Source: Verrucomicrobium sp. (lineage in GTDB: Bacteria; Verrucomicrobiota; Verrucomicrobiia; Limisphaerales; UBA9464). Taken from it: 35,239 nt of DNA. Below the pieces are notes generated by a model that was not told where the DNA came from, did no database searches, and saw nothing but the letters and a program-made list of their open reading frames with translations. The DNA lies in contig JAJTFN010000027.1 of the NCBI GenBank assembly GCA_021298285.1, positions 1 through 35,239 on the forward strand, written 5' to 3'. Below are positions 15,603 through 22,696 of the stretch, in pieces. Every line of letters begins with the position of its first letter. Within the stretch, counting starts at the first letter, position 1. The translations under genes were made by a program, and so were the position numbers.

Positions 15603-16298
15603 TTAGGCGGAGACGAATTCCTTGAGTTCGACGGCCACGGGCGGGCTCATGGTCAGCGACAGCGTGACGCTGCGGACATAGACACCCTTGACGCTGGACG
15701 GCCGGGCCCGGAAGACCGCCTCGACGACGGAACGGGCGTTCTCGGAGATCTGCTGGGAGGAGAAGCTGGCCTTGCCCACGGGGACGTGGATGTTGCCGGC
15801 CTTGTCGACCTTGAACTCGACGCGTCCGGCCTTGACCTCACGGACGGCCTTGCCGGTGTCGTCGGTCACGGTGCCGGTCTTGGGGTTGGGCATCAGGCCC
15901 CGGGGACCGAGCACCTTGCCGAGCTTGCGGACCTCGGTCATGGCCTCGGGCGTGGCGATGGCGACATCGAAATCGGTCCAGCCATCGACGCACTTCTTGA
16001 TCATGTCCTCGAAGCCGACAAACTCGGCACCGGCCGCGCGGGCCGCCTCGGCAGGAGCTCCAGGCTTGGTGAACACGAGCACGCGGACCGTCTTGCCGGT
16101 GCCGTGGGGCAACGGGGTGGTGCCGCGGACCATCTGGTCGGACTGCTTGGGATCAACCCCGAGACGGAAAGCCAGGTCGACGGTCTCGTTGAACTTGGCC
16201 TTCGGGAACTTGGTGAGGATCTCAACGGCGGCGTTGAGGGGATAGACCTTGGTGGTGTCCACTTGGGACAAGGCCTTTTTGTAGCGTTTGCTGGGCAT
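15603..16298 (-). CDS. rplA: 50S ribosomal protein L1
   Basis: This is a 231-residue L1 with standard features: KRYKKA at the N-terminus, FNETVDLAFRLGVDPKQSDQMVRGTTPLPHGTGK, LGPRGLMPNPKTGTV and GRVEFKVDKAGNIHVPVGK. It binds 23S rRNA at the E-site stalk. In many bacteria L1 also represses its own operon mRNA. It is the first gene of this transcription unit here; rplK, nusG and secE, which usually precede it, are absent, and a divergent gene begins at 16450. Confidence 0.97.
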   Translation of the reverse strand: MPSKRYKKALSQVDTTKVYPLNAAVEILTKFPKAKFNETVDLAFRLGVDPKQSDQMVRGTTPLPHGTGKTVRVLVFTKPGAPAEAARAAGAEFVGFEDMIKKCVDGWTDFDVAIATPEAMTEVRKLGKVLGPRGLMPNPKTGTVTDDTGKAVREVKAGRVEFKVDKAGNIHVPVGKASFSSQQISENARSVVEAVFRARPSSVKGVYVRSVTLSLTMSPPVAVELKEFVSA

Positions 16299-16317
16299 TT
16301 TGTCGGCGGTGCATGCG

Positions 16318-16345
16318 GACGTGAGTCCTCCCGCGTTGATGATTG
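16318..16345 (-). promoter_or_regulatory. Possible leader hairpin of the rplA operon
   Basis: The leader between the predicted transcription start (about 16379) and rplA holds GCGG-GAGGACTCACGT-CCGC, read on the minus strand. A GGAGG sequence lies in the potential stem, about 28 nt from the ATG, too far to act as a normal ribosome-binding site. L1 could bind here for autoregulation, since rplA is the first gene. I cannot show an L1-type internal loop, so this is only a candidate. Confidence 0.25.
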
Positions 16346-16385
16346 ACCCGGCAGGCGAAACGGTTTTCGCCCACAGGGAATTGTG

Positions 16386-16415
16386 TTTTTATCCCAGAAG
16401 GCTGCCGGGTGTCAA
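16386..16415 (-). promoter_or_regulatory. Sigma70-type promoter of the rplA operon
   Basis: On the minus strand there is a perfect -35 TTGACA (16410-16415) and TAAAAA as -10 (16386-16391), with an 18-nt spacer; ATAAAA would give 17. The predicted start is near 16379, giving a leader of about 80 nt before rplA. It is the best promoter match in the window, as expected for a ribosomal protein operon. Confidence 0.75.
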
Positions 16416-16449
16416 AAGAATTTCCGCGCCAAATGACGCAGGGTTTTCC

Positions 16450-16902
16450 ATGATCGCCGCCATGGAGTCGGGTATCGGCGGGGATCCTTCCCTCGGCATG
16501 GTCTGGATCGACGGGCGTTTCCTCGGGATCGAGTGGCACGCCTGGAAGGTCGTGGGCTGGGTGGGCAACGTGGTGTTCTTCAGCCGCTTCCTGGTGCAGT
16601 GGCATGCCACCGAGCGCCAGCGGCGGGTGGTCGTTCCGCAGGCCTTCTGGTGGCTGAGCCTGGTCGGGTCGCTCATCCTGCTGAGCTACGCCATCCAGCG
16701 CCGGGACAGCGTGTTCATCGCCGGCCAGGCGTTCTCGTGGATCCCGTACCTCCGCAACCTGTGGATCCATCGTCGCACCCAGGCCTCCCGACGGCCCTGC
16801 CCGGCGTGCGCCCGGGTGAATCCACCGGAATACCGTCATTGCCCGGACTGCGGGTCGGCCCAGGCCGGGGACGGCGGGTCAATCCTTGGCGAGGGCCGCT
16901 GA
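16450..16902 (+). CDS. Lipid A biosynthesis N-terminal (LAB_N) domain membrane protein with zinc ribbon
   Basis: This 150-residue protein starts at the ATG at 16450 (AGGG 6 nt upstream); an open frame to 16288 has no homology. Residues 33-105 (WKVVGWVGNVVFFSRFLVQW ... QAFWWLSLVGSLILLSYAI ... FIAGQAFSWIPYLRNL) are a complete LAB_N domain with about three membrane spans, including the family's FxxRFLVQW and SYxRNL-like ends. A zinc-ribbon-like tail adds CPAC (117-120) and CPDC (131-134). LAB_N domains occur at the start of some lipid-A-related proteins and as stand-alone small membrane proteins next to glycosyltransferases. The zinc ribbon is not usual in the family as I know it. Function unproven. 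Its last 24 nt overlap the end of kamA on the other strand. Confidence 0.82.
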   Translation: MIAAMESGIGGDPSLGMVWIDGRFLGIEWHAWKVVGWVGNVVFFSRFLVQWHATERQRRVVVPQAFWWLSLVGSLILLSYAIQRRDSVFIAGQAFSWIPYLRNLWIHRRTQASRRPCPACARVNPPEYRHCPDCGSAQAGDGGSILGEGR

Positions 16903-18138
16903 CGGGTCGGCGTCGAGCGACGGCGCCGGGACCTCCGACAATCCCGGGGTCTCCGGGTACTCGAAGACCTTCCCCTCGAAGTTGCGCAGCAGGACCTTAT
17001 GGGCCGACTTGCGCAGGATGTACCCGGGGTTGACCGGGATCTTGCCGCCGCCGCCCGGGGCGTCGATGACGTACTGCGGGACCGCGTAGCCGGTGGTGTG
17101 GCCGCGCAGGGAATCCATGATCTCCAGGCCCCGCGACACGGTGGACCGCAGGTGCGAGCTGCCGGCGATCAGGTCGCACTGGTAGATGTAGTAGGGCCGC
17201 ACGCGGCAAATCAGGAGCTTCTGGACCAGCGCCTTCATGACGACCGGGTCGTCGTTGACGTGGCGCAGCAGCACCGACTGGTTGCCCAGGGGAATGCCCG
17301 CGTCGGCCAACCGGCCCAAGGCGTCACGGACCTCGGTGGTCAGTTCGCGGGGATGGTTGGTGTGCACGCTCAGGAAGAGCGGGTGGAACTGCCGGAGCAT
17401 CGCGCACAACTCCGGGGTGATCCGCTGCGGCAGGAAGATCGGCACCCGGCTGCCGATCCTCAGGAACTCGACATGGGGGATGGCCCGGAGACGGCCCAGC
17501 AGGTACTCGAGCTTCTCGTCGTTGAAGAGCAGCGGATCACCGCCGCTGAGCAGCACGTCGCGGATCTCCGGGTGACTGGCGATGTAGGCGATCTGGCGGT
17601 CGAACTCCGGGTGGAAGTCGTAGCCGCTGGCGTTGCTGACCAGGCGCGAGCGCGTGCAATACCGGCAGTAGGCCGCACACCGGTCGGTGACGAGGAAGAG
17701 CACCCGGTCGGGGTACCGGTGGACCAGCCCGGGGACCGGGGAGTGGGCATCTTCACCCACGGGATCCAAGGTTTCCCAGGGGGCCGTCTCGGTCTCCTCC
17801 AGGCGCGGGATGACCTGGCGCCGGATCGGGCACGTCTCGTCGGAGCCATCGATGAGGTTGAAGAAGTGCGGGGTGATGGCCAGGGCGAGCTTCGACTCGC
17901 CGGCCAAGAGCACCCCGGCCCGCTCCTCGCGGCTCATCCCGGGCAGCAGGCGCTCCAGTTGGTCGATGCGGGTGACGCGGTTCTTGAGCTGCCAACGCCA
18001 GTCGTTCCAGTCCGCATCGGCCACCGCGGCCCAGGCACCCCGCCCCGCCGGCCGGAAGGTCTTCAGCTCGGCCAGGCGACGGGTGTCTTCGAGGGAATCG
18101 GGCGCGGAATCCTCAGCGGGAGGGAGGGAAAACTCCAT
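16879..18138 (-). CDS. kamA: Lysine 2,3-aminomutase (radical SAM, PLP)
   Basis: This 419-residue protein matches the KamA family throughout. The radical SAM cluster is Cys154, Cys158 and Cys161 (CAAYCRYC). GGDP (199-202) binds S-adenosylmethionine, and PGGGGK with Lys366 is the PLP-binding lysine. Asp322 (QCDLIAG) and Asp359 (VIDAPGGGG) match the two aspartates that hold the substrate's epsilon-amino group, which favours lysine over glutamate 2,3-aminomutase. It converts L-lysine to beta-lysine, used in lysine fermentation, osmolyte (N-epsilon-acetyl-beta-lysine) synthesis or EF-P modification. The acetyltransferase partner (ablB) and fermentation genes are not in the window. It is the last gene of the minus-strand run from 22570, 54 nt after the MBL gene. 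Confidence 0.93.
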   Translation of the reverse strand: MEFSLPPAEDSAPDSLEDTRRLAELKTFRPAGRGAWAAVADADWNDWRWQLKNRVTRIDQLERLLPGMSREERAGVLLAGESKLALAITPHFFNLIDGSDETCPIRRQVIPRLEETETAPWETLDPVGEDAHSPVPGLVHRYPDRVLFLVTDRCAAYCRYCTRSRLVSNASGYDFHPEFDRQIAYIASHPEIRDVLLSGGDPLLFNDEKLEYLLGRLRAIPHVEFLRIGSRVPIFLPQRITPELCAMLRQFHPLFLSVHTNHPRELTTEVRDALGRLADAGIPLGNQSVLLRHVNDDPVVMKALVQKLLICRVRPYYIYQCDLIAGSSHLRSTVSRGLEIMDSLRGHTTGYAVPQYVIDAPGGGGKIPVNPGYILRKSAHKVLLRNFEGKVFEYPETPGLSEVPAPSLDADPSAALAKD

Positions 18139-18192
18139 GTCGGCGGCAAGCTAGGGGGGGTCTCCGGGGAGTCAAGGGCCGCGGAAGCCTGC

Positions 18193-19170
18193 TCAGCCCC
18201 CCCTGGCGACCCCGGCCGGGAGCCATGAACCGCGCTCACCGGCCCGTAATCGGAGGAACGGCTGGGCCAAGGACCGGCACCGCTCCTCGAACGCGTCGGG
18301 CGGGGCCGTGTTGAACTCGAAGCCCTCGTAATGGCACGGCACCGCCCGCCCGATGGCCGAGGCCTTGGCCAGTTCGGCGGCCTCGTGGCCCCAGAGGTTG
18401 CCGGCCACCCGGCGTTCCGGCGACCGCCCGTTGATCGGCAGGAAGGCCAGGTCGATCCGGGCTTCGCGCAGTCGGTCCTCCATCCCCGGGAACCACACCG
18501 TGTCGCCCGAGTGGTACACGGTCCAGCCGCCCACCCGGACCAGGAATCCCAGGCAGATGAGGCGGCCCGCCCCGTCGCGCTCGAGCGATTCGTGGGCGGC
18601 CGGCACCGCCTCCAGGTCAAAGGCCCCCAGGGAGGCCGATCCGGGCACGCCCGGGGCGGCCGGGCGGGCGGGACACGAGGCATCGAGCCCCCGCAAACAG
18701 GCCTCGGGCAGGCCGGAACGGGCGGCGGCCAGCGGCCGGATCGCCTCCGGGAACACCAGGTGAAGGCCGGGATTGGCGCGGACCAGCGGGCCCAGCGTCT
18801 CCGCATCCAGGTGGTCGGTGTGGGCGTGGCTGGCCGTGACCCCGGAGAGCCCGGTGAGCCTCGCCGGGTCGACGACCCGCTCGGTCATCCGCACGTGCGG
18901 CTTGTCGGTGCCGGCGTATTTCCGCGTCAGGGAGTCGGACAGGTAGGGATCGAGCAGCAGGCGATGGTCTCGCCATTGGAGCAGGAATCCACTCTGGCCC
19001 AGCCACCAGAAGTGGAGGGCTTCCGGGGCCGACCGGGCGGCCTGATCGAGGTCGGCCAGCAGAGCGTCGTCACGGAGCACCGGCTGGATCAGCCCTCCCG
19101 GACGGCCCGGATCGGCCCGCCCTGCCCCGGCGGTCCCAGGCAAGGGCACGGAATCGCCGCTGGCACCCAT
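18193..19170 (-). CDS. MBL-fold metallohydrolase, UlaG-like
   Basis: This is a 325-residue metallo-beta-lactamase-fold protein. The metal motif is SHAHTDHLD (His115, His117, Asp119, His120). Downstream ligands are probably the Asp in VYHSGDT and a His in the C-terminal CHYEGFEFN segment. The HFWWLGQSGFLLQW start and LLDPYLSDS are typical of the UlaG/RNase Z-like hydrolase branch (PF12706 type). The N-terminal 25 residues are low-complexity, so the start could be later. It follows the MetE-like gene by only 3 nt and is probably co-transcribed. The substrate is unknown; family members cleave lactones, phosphodiesters or N-acyl phospholipids. Confidence 0.85.
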   Translation of the reverse strand: MGASGDSVPLPGTAGAGRADPGRPGGLIQPVLRDDALLADLDQAARSAPEALHFWWLGQSGFLLQWRDHRLLLDPYLSDSLTRKYAGTDKPHVRMTERVVDPARLTGLSGVTASHAHTDHLDAETLGPLVRANPGLHLVFPEAIRPLAAARSGLPEACLRGLDASCPARPAAPGVPGSASLGAFDLEAVPAAHESLERDGAGRLICLGFLVRVGGWTVYHSGDTVWFPGMEDRLREARIDLAFLPINGRSPERRVAGNLWGHEAAELAKASAIGRAVPCHYEGFEFNTAPPDAFEERCRSLAQPFLRLRAGERGSWLPAGVARGG

Positions 19171-19173
19171 GGC

Positions 19174-20223
19174 TCAGAGGGTTTGCCGCACGAGTTCGGC
19201 CCCGGCGCAGAGGGACTGCAGCTTGCGCCGGGCGGCCCATCGGGCGGTCTGGCTGAGGCCGCAGTCCGGGGCGAGCACGAGGCGGTCGGCCGGCACGTGC
19301 TCGAGGCAGCGGCGGATGCGGGCGGCGATGTCCTCCGGGGTCTCCAGGTAGTAGCTCTTCACGTCCACGATGCCGACGGCGACATCCCGGCGGCGGGCCA
19401 CCTGCCCGATGAGCTCGAGCTCCGAGAACTCGCGGCTGGCCATCTCGACGTGCATCTCGTCGCAGTGCATGTCGAGGAAGGCCGGGAACAACGGGGCGAT
19501 CTGCCGGGGTCCGATCGCCCGCGCCTTGTAGTTGCCGAAGCACAGGTGCATGCACACCCGGGTGCGGCCGGAGATGGCCTCCACCGTGCGGTTGAAGAGA
19601 TCCACGAACCGCCGGACGTCCTCGCGATGGCCATAGCAGCTCATCGAGGGTTCATCGACGCTGATTTCGCGGCATCCGGCGGCCACCAGGGCCTCGAGTT
19701 CGCGGCGGACCAAGGGCAACAGGGCCTCGGCAACGGCCCAACGGTCGGCGTAGCCCAGGTCGGGGTTGGGCACCAGGCGCCCCGAGAGCGTGTAGGGCCC
19801 TGGCATCGAAGCCTTGAGGGTGACCCGACCCGGGGCACCGAGGTCCCGGGCAATCCCCTCCAGCCGCCGGTATTCCTCGAGGGCCCCGAGGCCCTTGGGA
19901 GCCTCGAGCGGGGCGAGGATGCGATGGCGCCCCCGCTGGTCGTGCGCCGGTGGTCCCCAGCGGCGCGGCGGGGCCGACTCCAGGTCGATGCCCCGGAGGT
20001 GTCCATAGAAGCTGAGGTTGAAGTCGAGGCGGGTCTGCTCGCCGTCGGTGATCACGTCGAGGCCGGCGGCCAGCTGGTCCTTCACCGCGCAGGTCACCGC
20101 ATCGGCCTGCAATTCGGCGATGTCGTCCGGCCCGAAGCGTTCGAGGTGCGCGGAGGCGTGCTCCAGCCACGACGGAAAGGGGTAGCTGCCGATGACCGAA
20201 GTTCTCAGGGGGCGAAGGTCCAT
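19174..20223 (-). CDS. Cobalamin-independent methionine synthase-like (MetE C-terminal domain) protein
   Basis: This 349-residue single-domain protein belongs to the UROD/MetE-C superfamily. SVIGSYPFP (9-17), ITDGEQTR (58-65), KASMPGPYTLS (137-147) and EISVDEPSM (186-194) follow the MetE catalytic domain. All four expected zinc ligands are visible: His226 and Cys228 (CMHLCFGN), Glu260 and Cys321 (APDCGLS). It lacks the N-terminal domain of full MetE (about 750 residues), so it is a core-MetE-type enzyme. Such proteins transfer methyl from a folate or other donor to homocysteine, or act on unknown thiols. Its place next to purU supports a folate/one-carbon role, but which methyl donor it uses cannot be read from sequence. 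It lies 22 nt after purU. Confidence 0.85.
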   Translation of the reverse strand: MDLRPLRTSVIGSYPFPSWLEHASAHLERFGPDDIAELQADAVTCAVKDQLAAGLDVITDGEQTRLDFNLSFYGHLRGIDLESAPPRRWGPPAHDQRGRHRILAPLEAPKGLGALEEYRRLEGIARDLGAPGRVTLKASMPGPYTLSGRLVPNPDLGYADRWAVAEALLPLVRRELEALVAAGCREISVDEPSMSCYGHREDVRRFVDLFNRTVEAISGRTRVCMHLCFGNYKARAIGPRQIAPLFPAFLDMHCDEMHVEMASREFSELELIGQVARRRDVAVGIVDVKSYYLETPEDIAARIRRCLEHVPADRLVLAPDCGLSQTARWAARRKLQSLCAGAELVRQTL

Positions 20224-20245
20224 GGACAGGGCGGATCGGAGGGGT

Positions 20246-21106
20246 TCAGTCGAAGATCACCGTCCGGTTGCCCGCGAGGAACACCCGGTCCTCGAAGACC
20301 AGCCGCAATGCCTGCGCCAGGACGAATTGCTCGACATCGCGGCCGGCCCGGACGAGGTCCTCGGCGGCGTGGGTGTGGTCCACCGGGATGACCTGCTGGA
20401 CAAGGATGGGGCCGGCATCCAGATCGTCGGTCACCAGGTGCGCGGTGGCGCCGATCACCTTCACGCCGCGCTGGAAGGCCTGATGGTAGGGCCTGGCCCC
20501 GATGAAGGCCGGCAGGAAGGAATGGTGGATGTTGATGATCCGCGAAGGGTACCTGGCCACGAAGGCCGGGGAGAGCACCCGCATGTACTTGGCCAGCACC
20601 AGGAACTCCGGCCCGATGGGCTCCAGGATCGCCGACACGGCCGCCTCGTGGGCCGCCCGGTCCATCCCCTCGGCCGGCACATGGTGGAAGGGCACCCCGA
20701 ACTTGGCGACCAGGTCGCCGAGCTCGGCGTGGTTGCTGAGGACGGCCTCGATGCGGGCCTGGATGCCGCCGAACTGGTGGCGGATCAACAGGTCACCCAG
20801 GCAGTGGTGCTCGCGGGAGGCCAGCACCACGATCCGCTTCGGCCCCGGCCTCGCCAAACGGACCCGGGCCCCGGCCGGCAGGGCGGCCTGGGTTTCCGAC
20901 ACGATGCGCTCCCCGACCCCGTCGACCTTCCCGTCGACCTCCACGGCCTGGGGCCCGTCGAACTCGGTGCGCATGTAGAACCTCCCGCTCGCGGCGTCCA
21001 CGAACTCCTGGTTGCCGACCACGTTGCAGTCGTGGCGGAGCAGGACGCCGCTGATGGCGTGCACCAGGCCCCGTTGGTCGGGGCATTCGACAAGGAGGAC
21101 CGGCAT
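20246..21106 (-). CDS. purU: Formyltetrahydrofolate deformylase
   Basis: This 286-residue PurU hydrolyses 10-formyltetrahydrofolate to formate and tetrahydrofolate, balancing the C1 pool. The N-terminal ACT domain (1-75: LLVECPDQRGLVHAISGVLL, NVVGNQEF) is the amino-acid-sensing part that separates PurU from PurN. The formyltransferase-fold domain has the catalytic triad Asn192, His194 (NIHHSFLPAF) and Asp230 (TDDLDAGPI). Length and motif order are normal. It starts 12 nt after the stop of the SIS gene. The next gene is a MetE-like protein, another folate- or methyl-linked enzyme. Confidence 0.95.
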   Translation of the reverse strand: MPVLLVECPDQRGLVHAISGVLLRHDCNVVGNQEFVDAASGRFYMRTEFDGPQAVEVDGKVDGVGERIVSETQAALPAGARVRLARPGPKRIVVLASREHHCLGDLLIRHQFGGIQARIEAVLSNHAELGDLVAKFGVPFHHVPAEGMDRAAHEAAVSAILEPIGPEFLVLAKYMRVLSPAFVARYPSRIINIHHSFLPAFIGARPYHQAFQRGVKVIGATAHLVTDDLDAGPILVQQVIPVDHTHAAEDLVRAGRDVEQFVLAQALRLVFEDRVFLAGNRTVIFD

Positions 21107-21118
21107 GGCCCGAGGGGT

Positions 21119-22570
21119 TCAGCGCCGCCGGCCACGACCACCCCGGCGGGGTCCGCGATCCCGGCCGCGATCGCCACGGCCTTGGCGGCCACCGTCATCG
21201 GACCTCGGGGCGGGTGCCGGGGCCTGACCGTTCTCCCGCAGCCAGAGGCGGCGCTCGATGTCGTCCATCCGGTCCCAGTTCGCCGGCTTGGGCACCTCGA
21301 CCGGAGCGGACTCCGGACCGCCGTCGTCGGCCGACGCCATCGGGGCGTCATCGGCCTCGAAGTCGGTGGTCTCCCGGGCCTCGTCGTCGTCCTGCCGGCG
21401 GAATGGCCGGGTCTCGTCCGACGGCTCGGACCGCTCGCCACGGCCGCCCCGCTCCGGACGCTCCGGACGCTCCGGACGCTCCATCGAGCGCCCCCGGGAT
21501 TCCTCACGAGGTTCCCGCCGGATTTCCCGCTCCTCACGCGGCTCGCGGTCCATCGGCTCGGGCCGCTCGGCCATGGGCGCGCGCGATTCCCGCTCTCCGC
21601 CCCTGCCCCGGCCACTCTCGCGACCACCGTCGCGGACCCCTGAACGCTCCCCGCGCTCCCCGCGGGCACCGCCCCGACCGCCCTCCGGCGAGCGCTCCTG
21701 AGCGCGTCCGTCCCGCGGGCGATCGTCGGTGCGTTCAGGACGCGCCTCCCGGCGGGAACGGCCTGCCGGCGCCTCGGGTGCGGCCGGAGCCTCCCCGATG
21801 TGGGCATACAGCTTGGCCAGGCGGCGGGCGTGCTCGTCATAGGCCGACTCGAACAACTGCGAGGCCTTCTCGTTGCCCACGAGGGCCGGGGCCGTGAGCA
21901 CCGTCGGCGGCTTGCCCGCCTCGGTGAGCAGCGCCGCCACCTCCACCTTGATGGCGTTGATGAGCAGGCAACCGCCGATGGTCGAGCCGGGCCCGACCGG
22001 CGTGTCCAGGCCGGGCACCTCGATCAGGGCGTCGCCCACCGGGGCACCGGTGTCCAGGACGATGTCCGCGAAGTCCTGCAGCTTGCGACCGTCGCGGCGC
22101 TGGCTTCGGCTGGCCTCGCTGTGGGCCTTGGACAGGATGGCGACCACCTTGACGCCGCGGCGCTTGAACTCCTCGGCCATCTCGATCGGGACGAGGTTGC
22201 AACCGGAGGACGAGGCGACCAGCGCGGTGTCCTTGGGCGACAGGTCGTAATTGCGCAGGATGCGGGCGGCCAGGCCGTGGACATTCTCCAGGAACATGGC
22301 CTGGCGCTGGCCGTTGGCCCCGACCACGAGGTTGTGGAAGCTCAAGGACAGTTCCACGATGGGGTTGAACCCGGGGAAGGACCCGTAGCGGGGCCACATC
22401 TCCTCGACGAGGATGCGGCTGTGGCCGGAGCCGAAACAATGCACCATGCGGCCGGCCAGGATGGTCTCGGCGAACAGGGCGGCGGCCTGGGCGATGGTCT
22501 CCTCCTGGGCGACGGCCGTGTCCAGAAGACTGCGGCACTGGTCAAGATAGTCAGCAATCACGGAACCCAC
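21119..22570 (-). CDS. SIS-domain sugar isomerase-like protein with Arg/Glu/Gly-rich disordered tail
   Basis: This is a protein of about 480 residues starting at GTG (22570, with GGGGAG 11 nt upstream; GTG at 22561 is the alternative). The frame stays open upstream to 25996, but that part is a shadow of the cytochrome and sulfatase genes. The first 255 residues are a SIS domain of the UPF0309/GmhA-like kind: MVHCFGSGHSRILVEEMWPRY, LVASSSGCNLVPIEMAEEF and VGPGSTIGGCLLINAIKVEV bind or isomerise phosphosugars in relatives. Then come about 225 residues of low complexity: RPER/GERGER repeats, RESGRGRGGE, an acidic patch (RQDDDEARETTDFEADD), a short helix-like WDRMDDIERRLWLRENGQ and a basic GRGDRGRDRGPRRGGRGRRR end. 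The tail resembles RGG/RNA-binding tails and is unusual on a SIS protein. The domain call is solid; the function is not known. Confidence 0.85.
   Translation of the reverse strand: MGSVIADYLDQCRSLLDTAVAQEETIAQAAALFAETILAGRMVHCFGSGHSRILVEEMWPRYGSFPGFNPIVELSLSFHNLVVGANGQRQAMFLENVHGLAARILRNYDLSPKDTALVASSSGCNLVPIEMAEEFKRRGVKVVAILSKAHSEASRSQRRDGRKLQDFADIVLDTGAPVGDALIEVPGLDTPVGPGSTIGGCLLINAIKVEVAALLTEAGKPPTVLTAPALVGNEKASQLFESAYDEHARRLAKLYAHIGEAPAAPEAPAGRSRREARPERTDDRPRDGRAQERSPEGGRGGARGERGERSGVRDGGRESGRGRGGERESRAPMAERPEPMDREPREEREIRREPREESRGRSMERPERPERPERGGRGERSEPSDETRPFRRQDDDEARETTDFEADDAPMASADDGGPESAPVEVPKPANWDRMDDIERRLWLRENGQAPAPAPRSDDGGRQGRGDRGRDRGPRRGGRGRRR
21451..21482. repeat. 9-bp tandem repeat within the SIS tail
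   Basis: GCTCCGGAC is repeated three times in a row (21451-21477) plus a partial copy (GCTCC). On the minus strand it encodes Arg-Pro-Glu units (RPERPERPE). Being a multiple of three, the repeat could change copy number without breaking the frame. Confidence 0.85.
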
Positions 22571-22696
22571 GTTATCAGGAACTCCCCAGAGAAGTGGATG
22601 CCAAAGATTCGGGGGTCTCAAAACCTTGCCGGTGACGAACCGGGGGTTGCATCCGGTGGGGGAACGAAACCAGACTGGGTGGGTTATCCTGCCACC

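Noticed and set aside
21800-22696. Upstream extension of the cytochrome gene frame from 21800
   Set aside because: It is antisense to the SIS domain; the signal peptide and heme domain start after the ATG at 22697.
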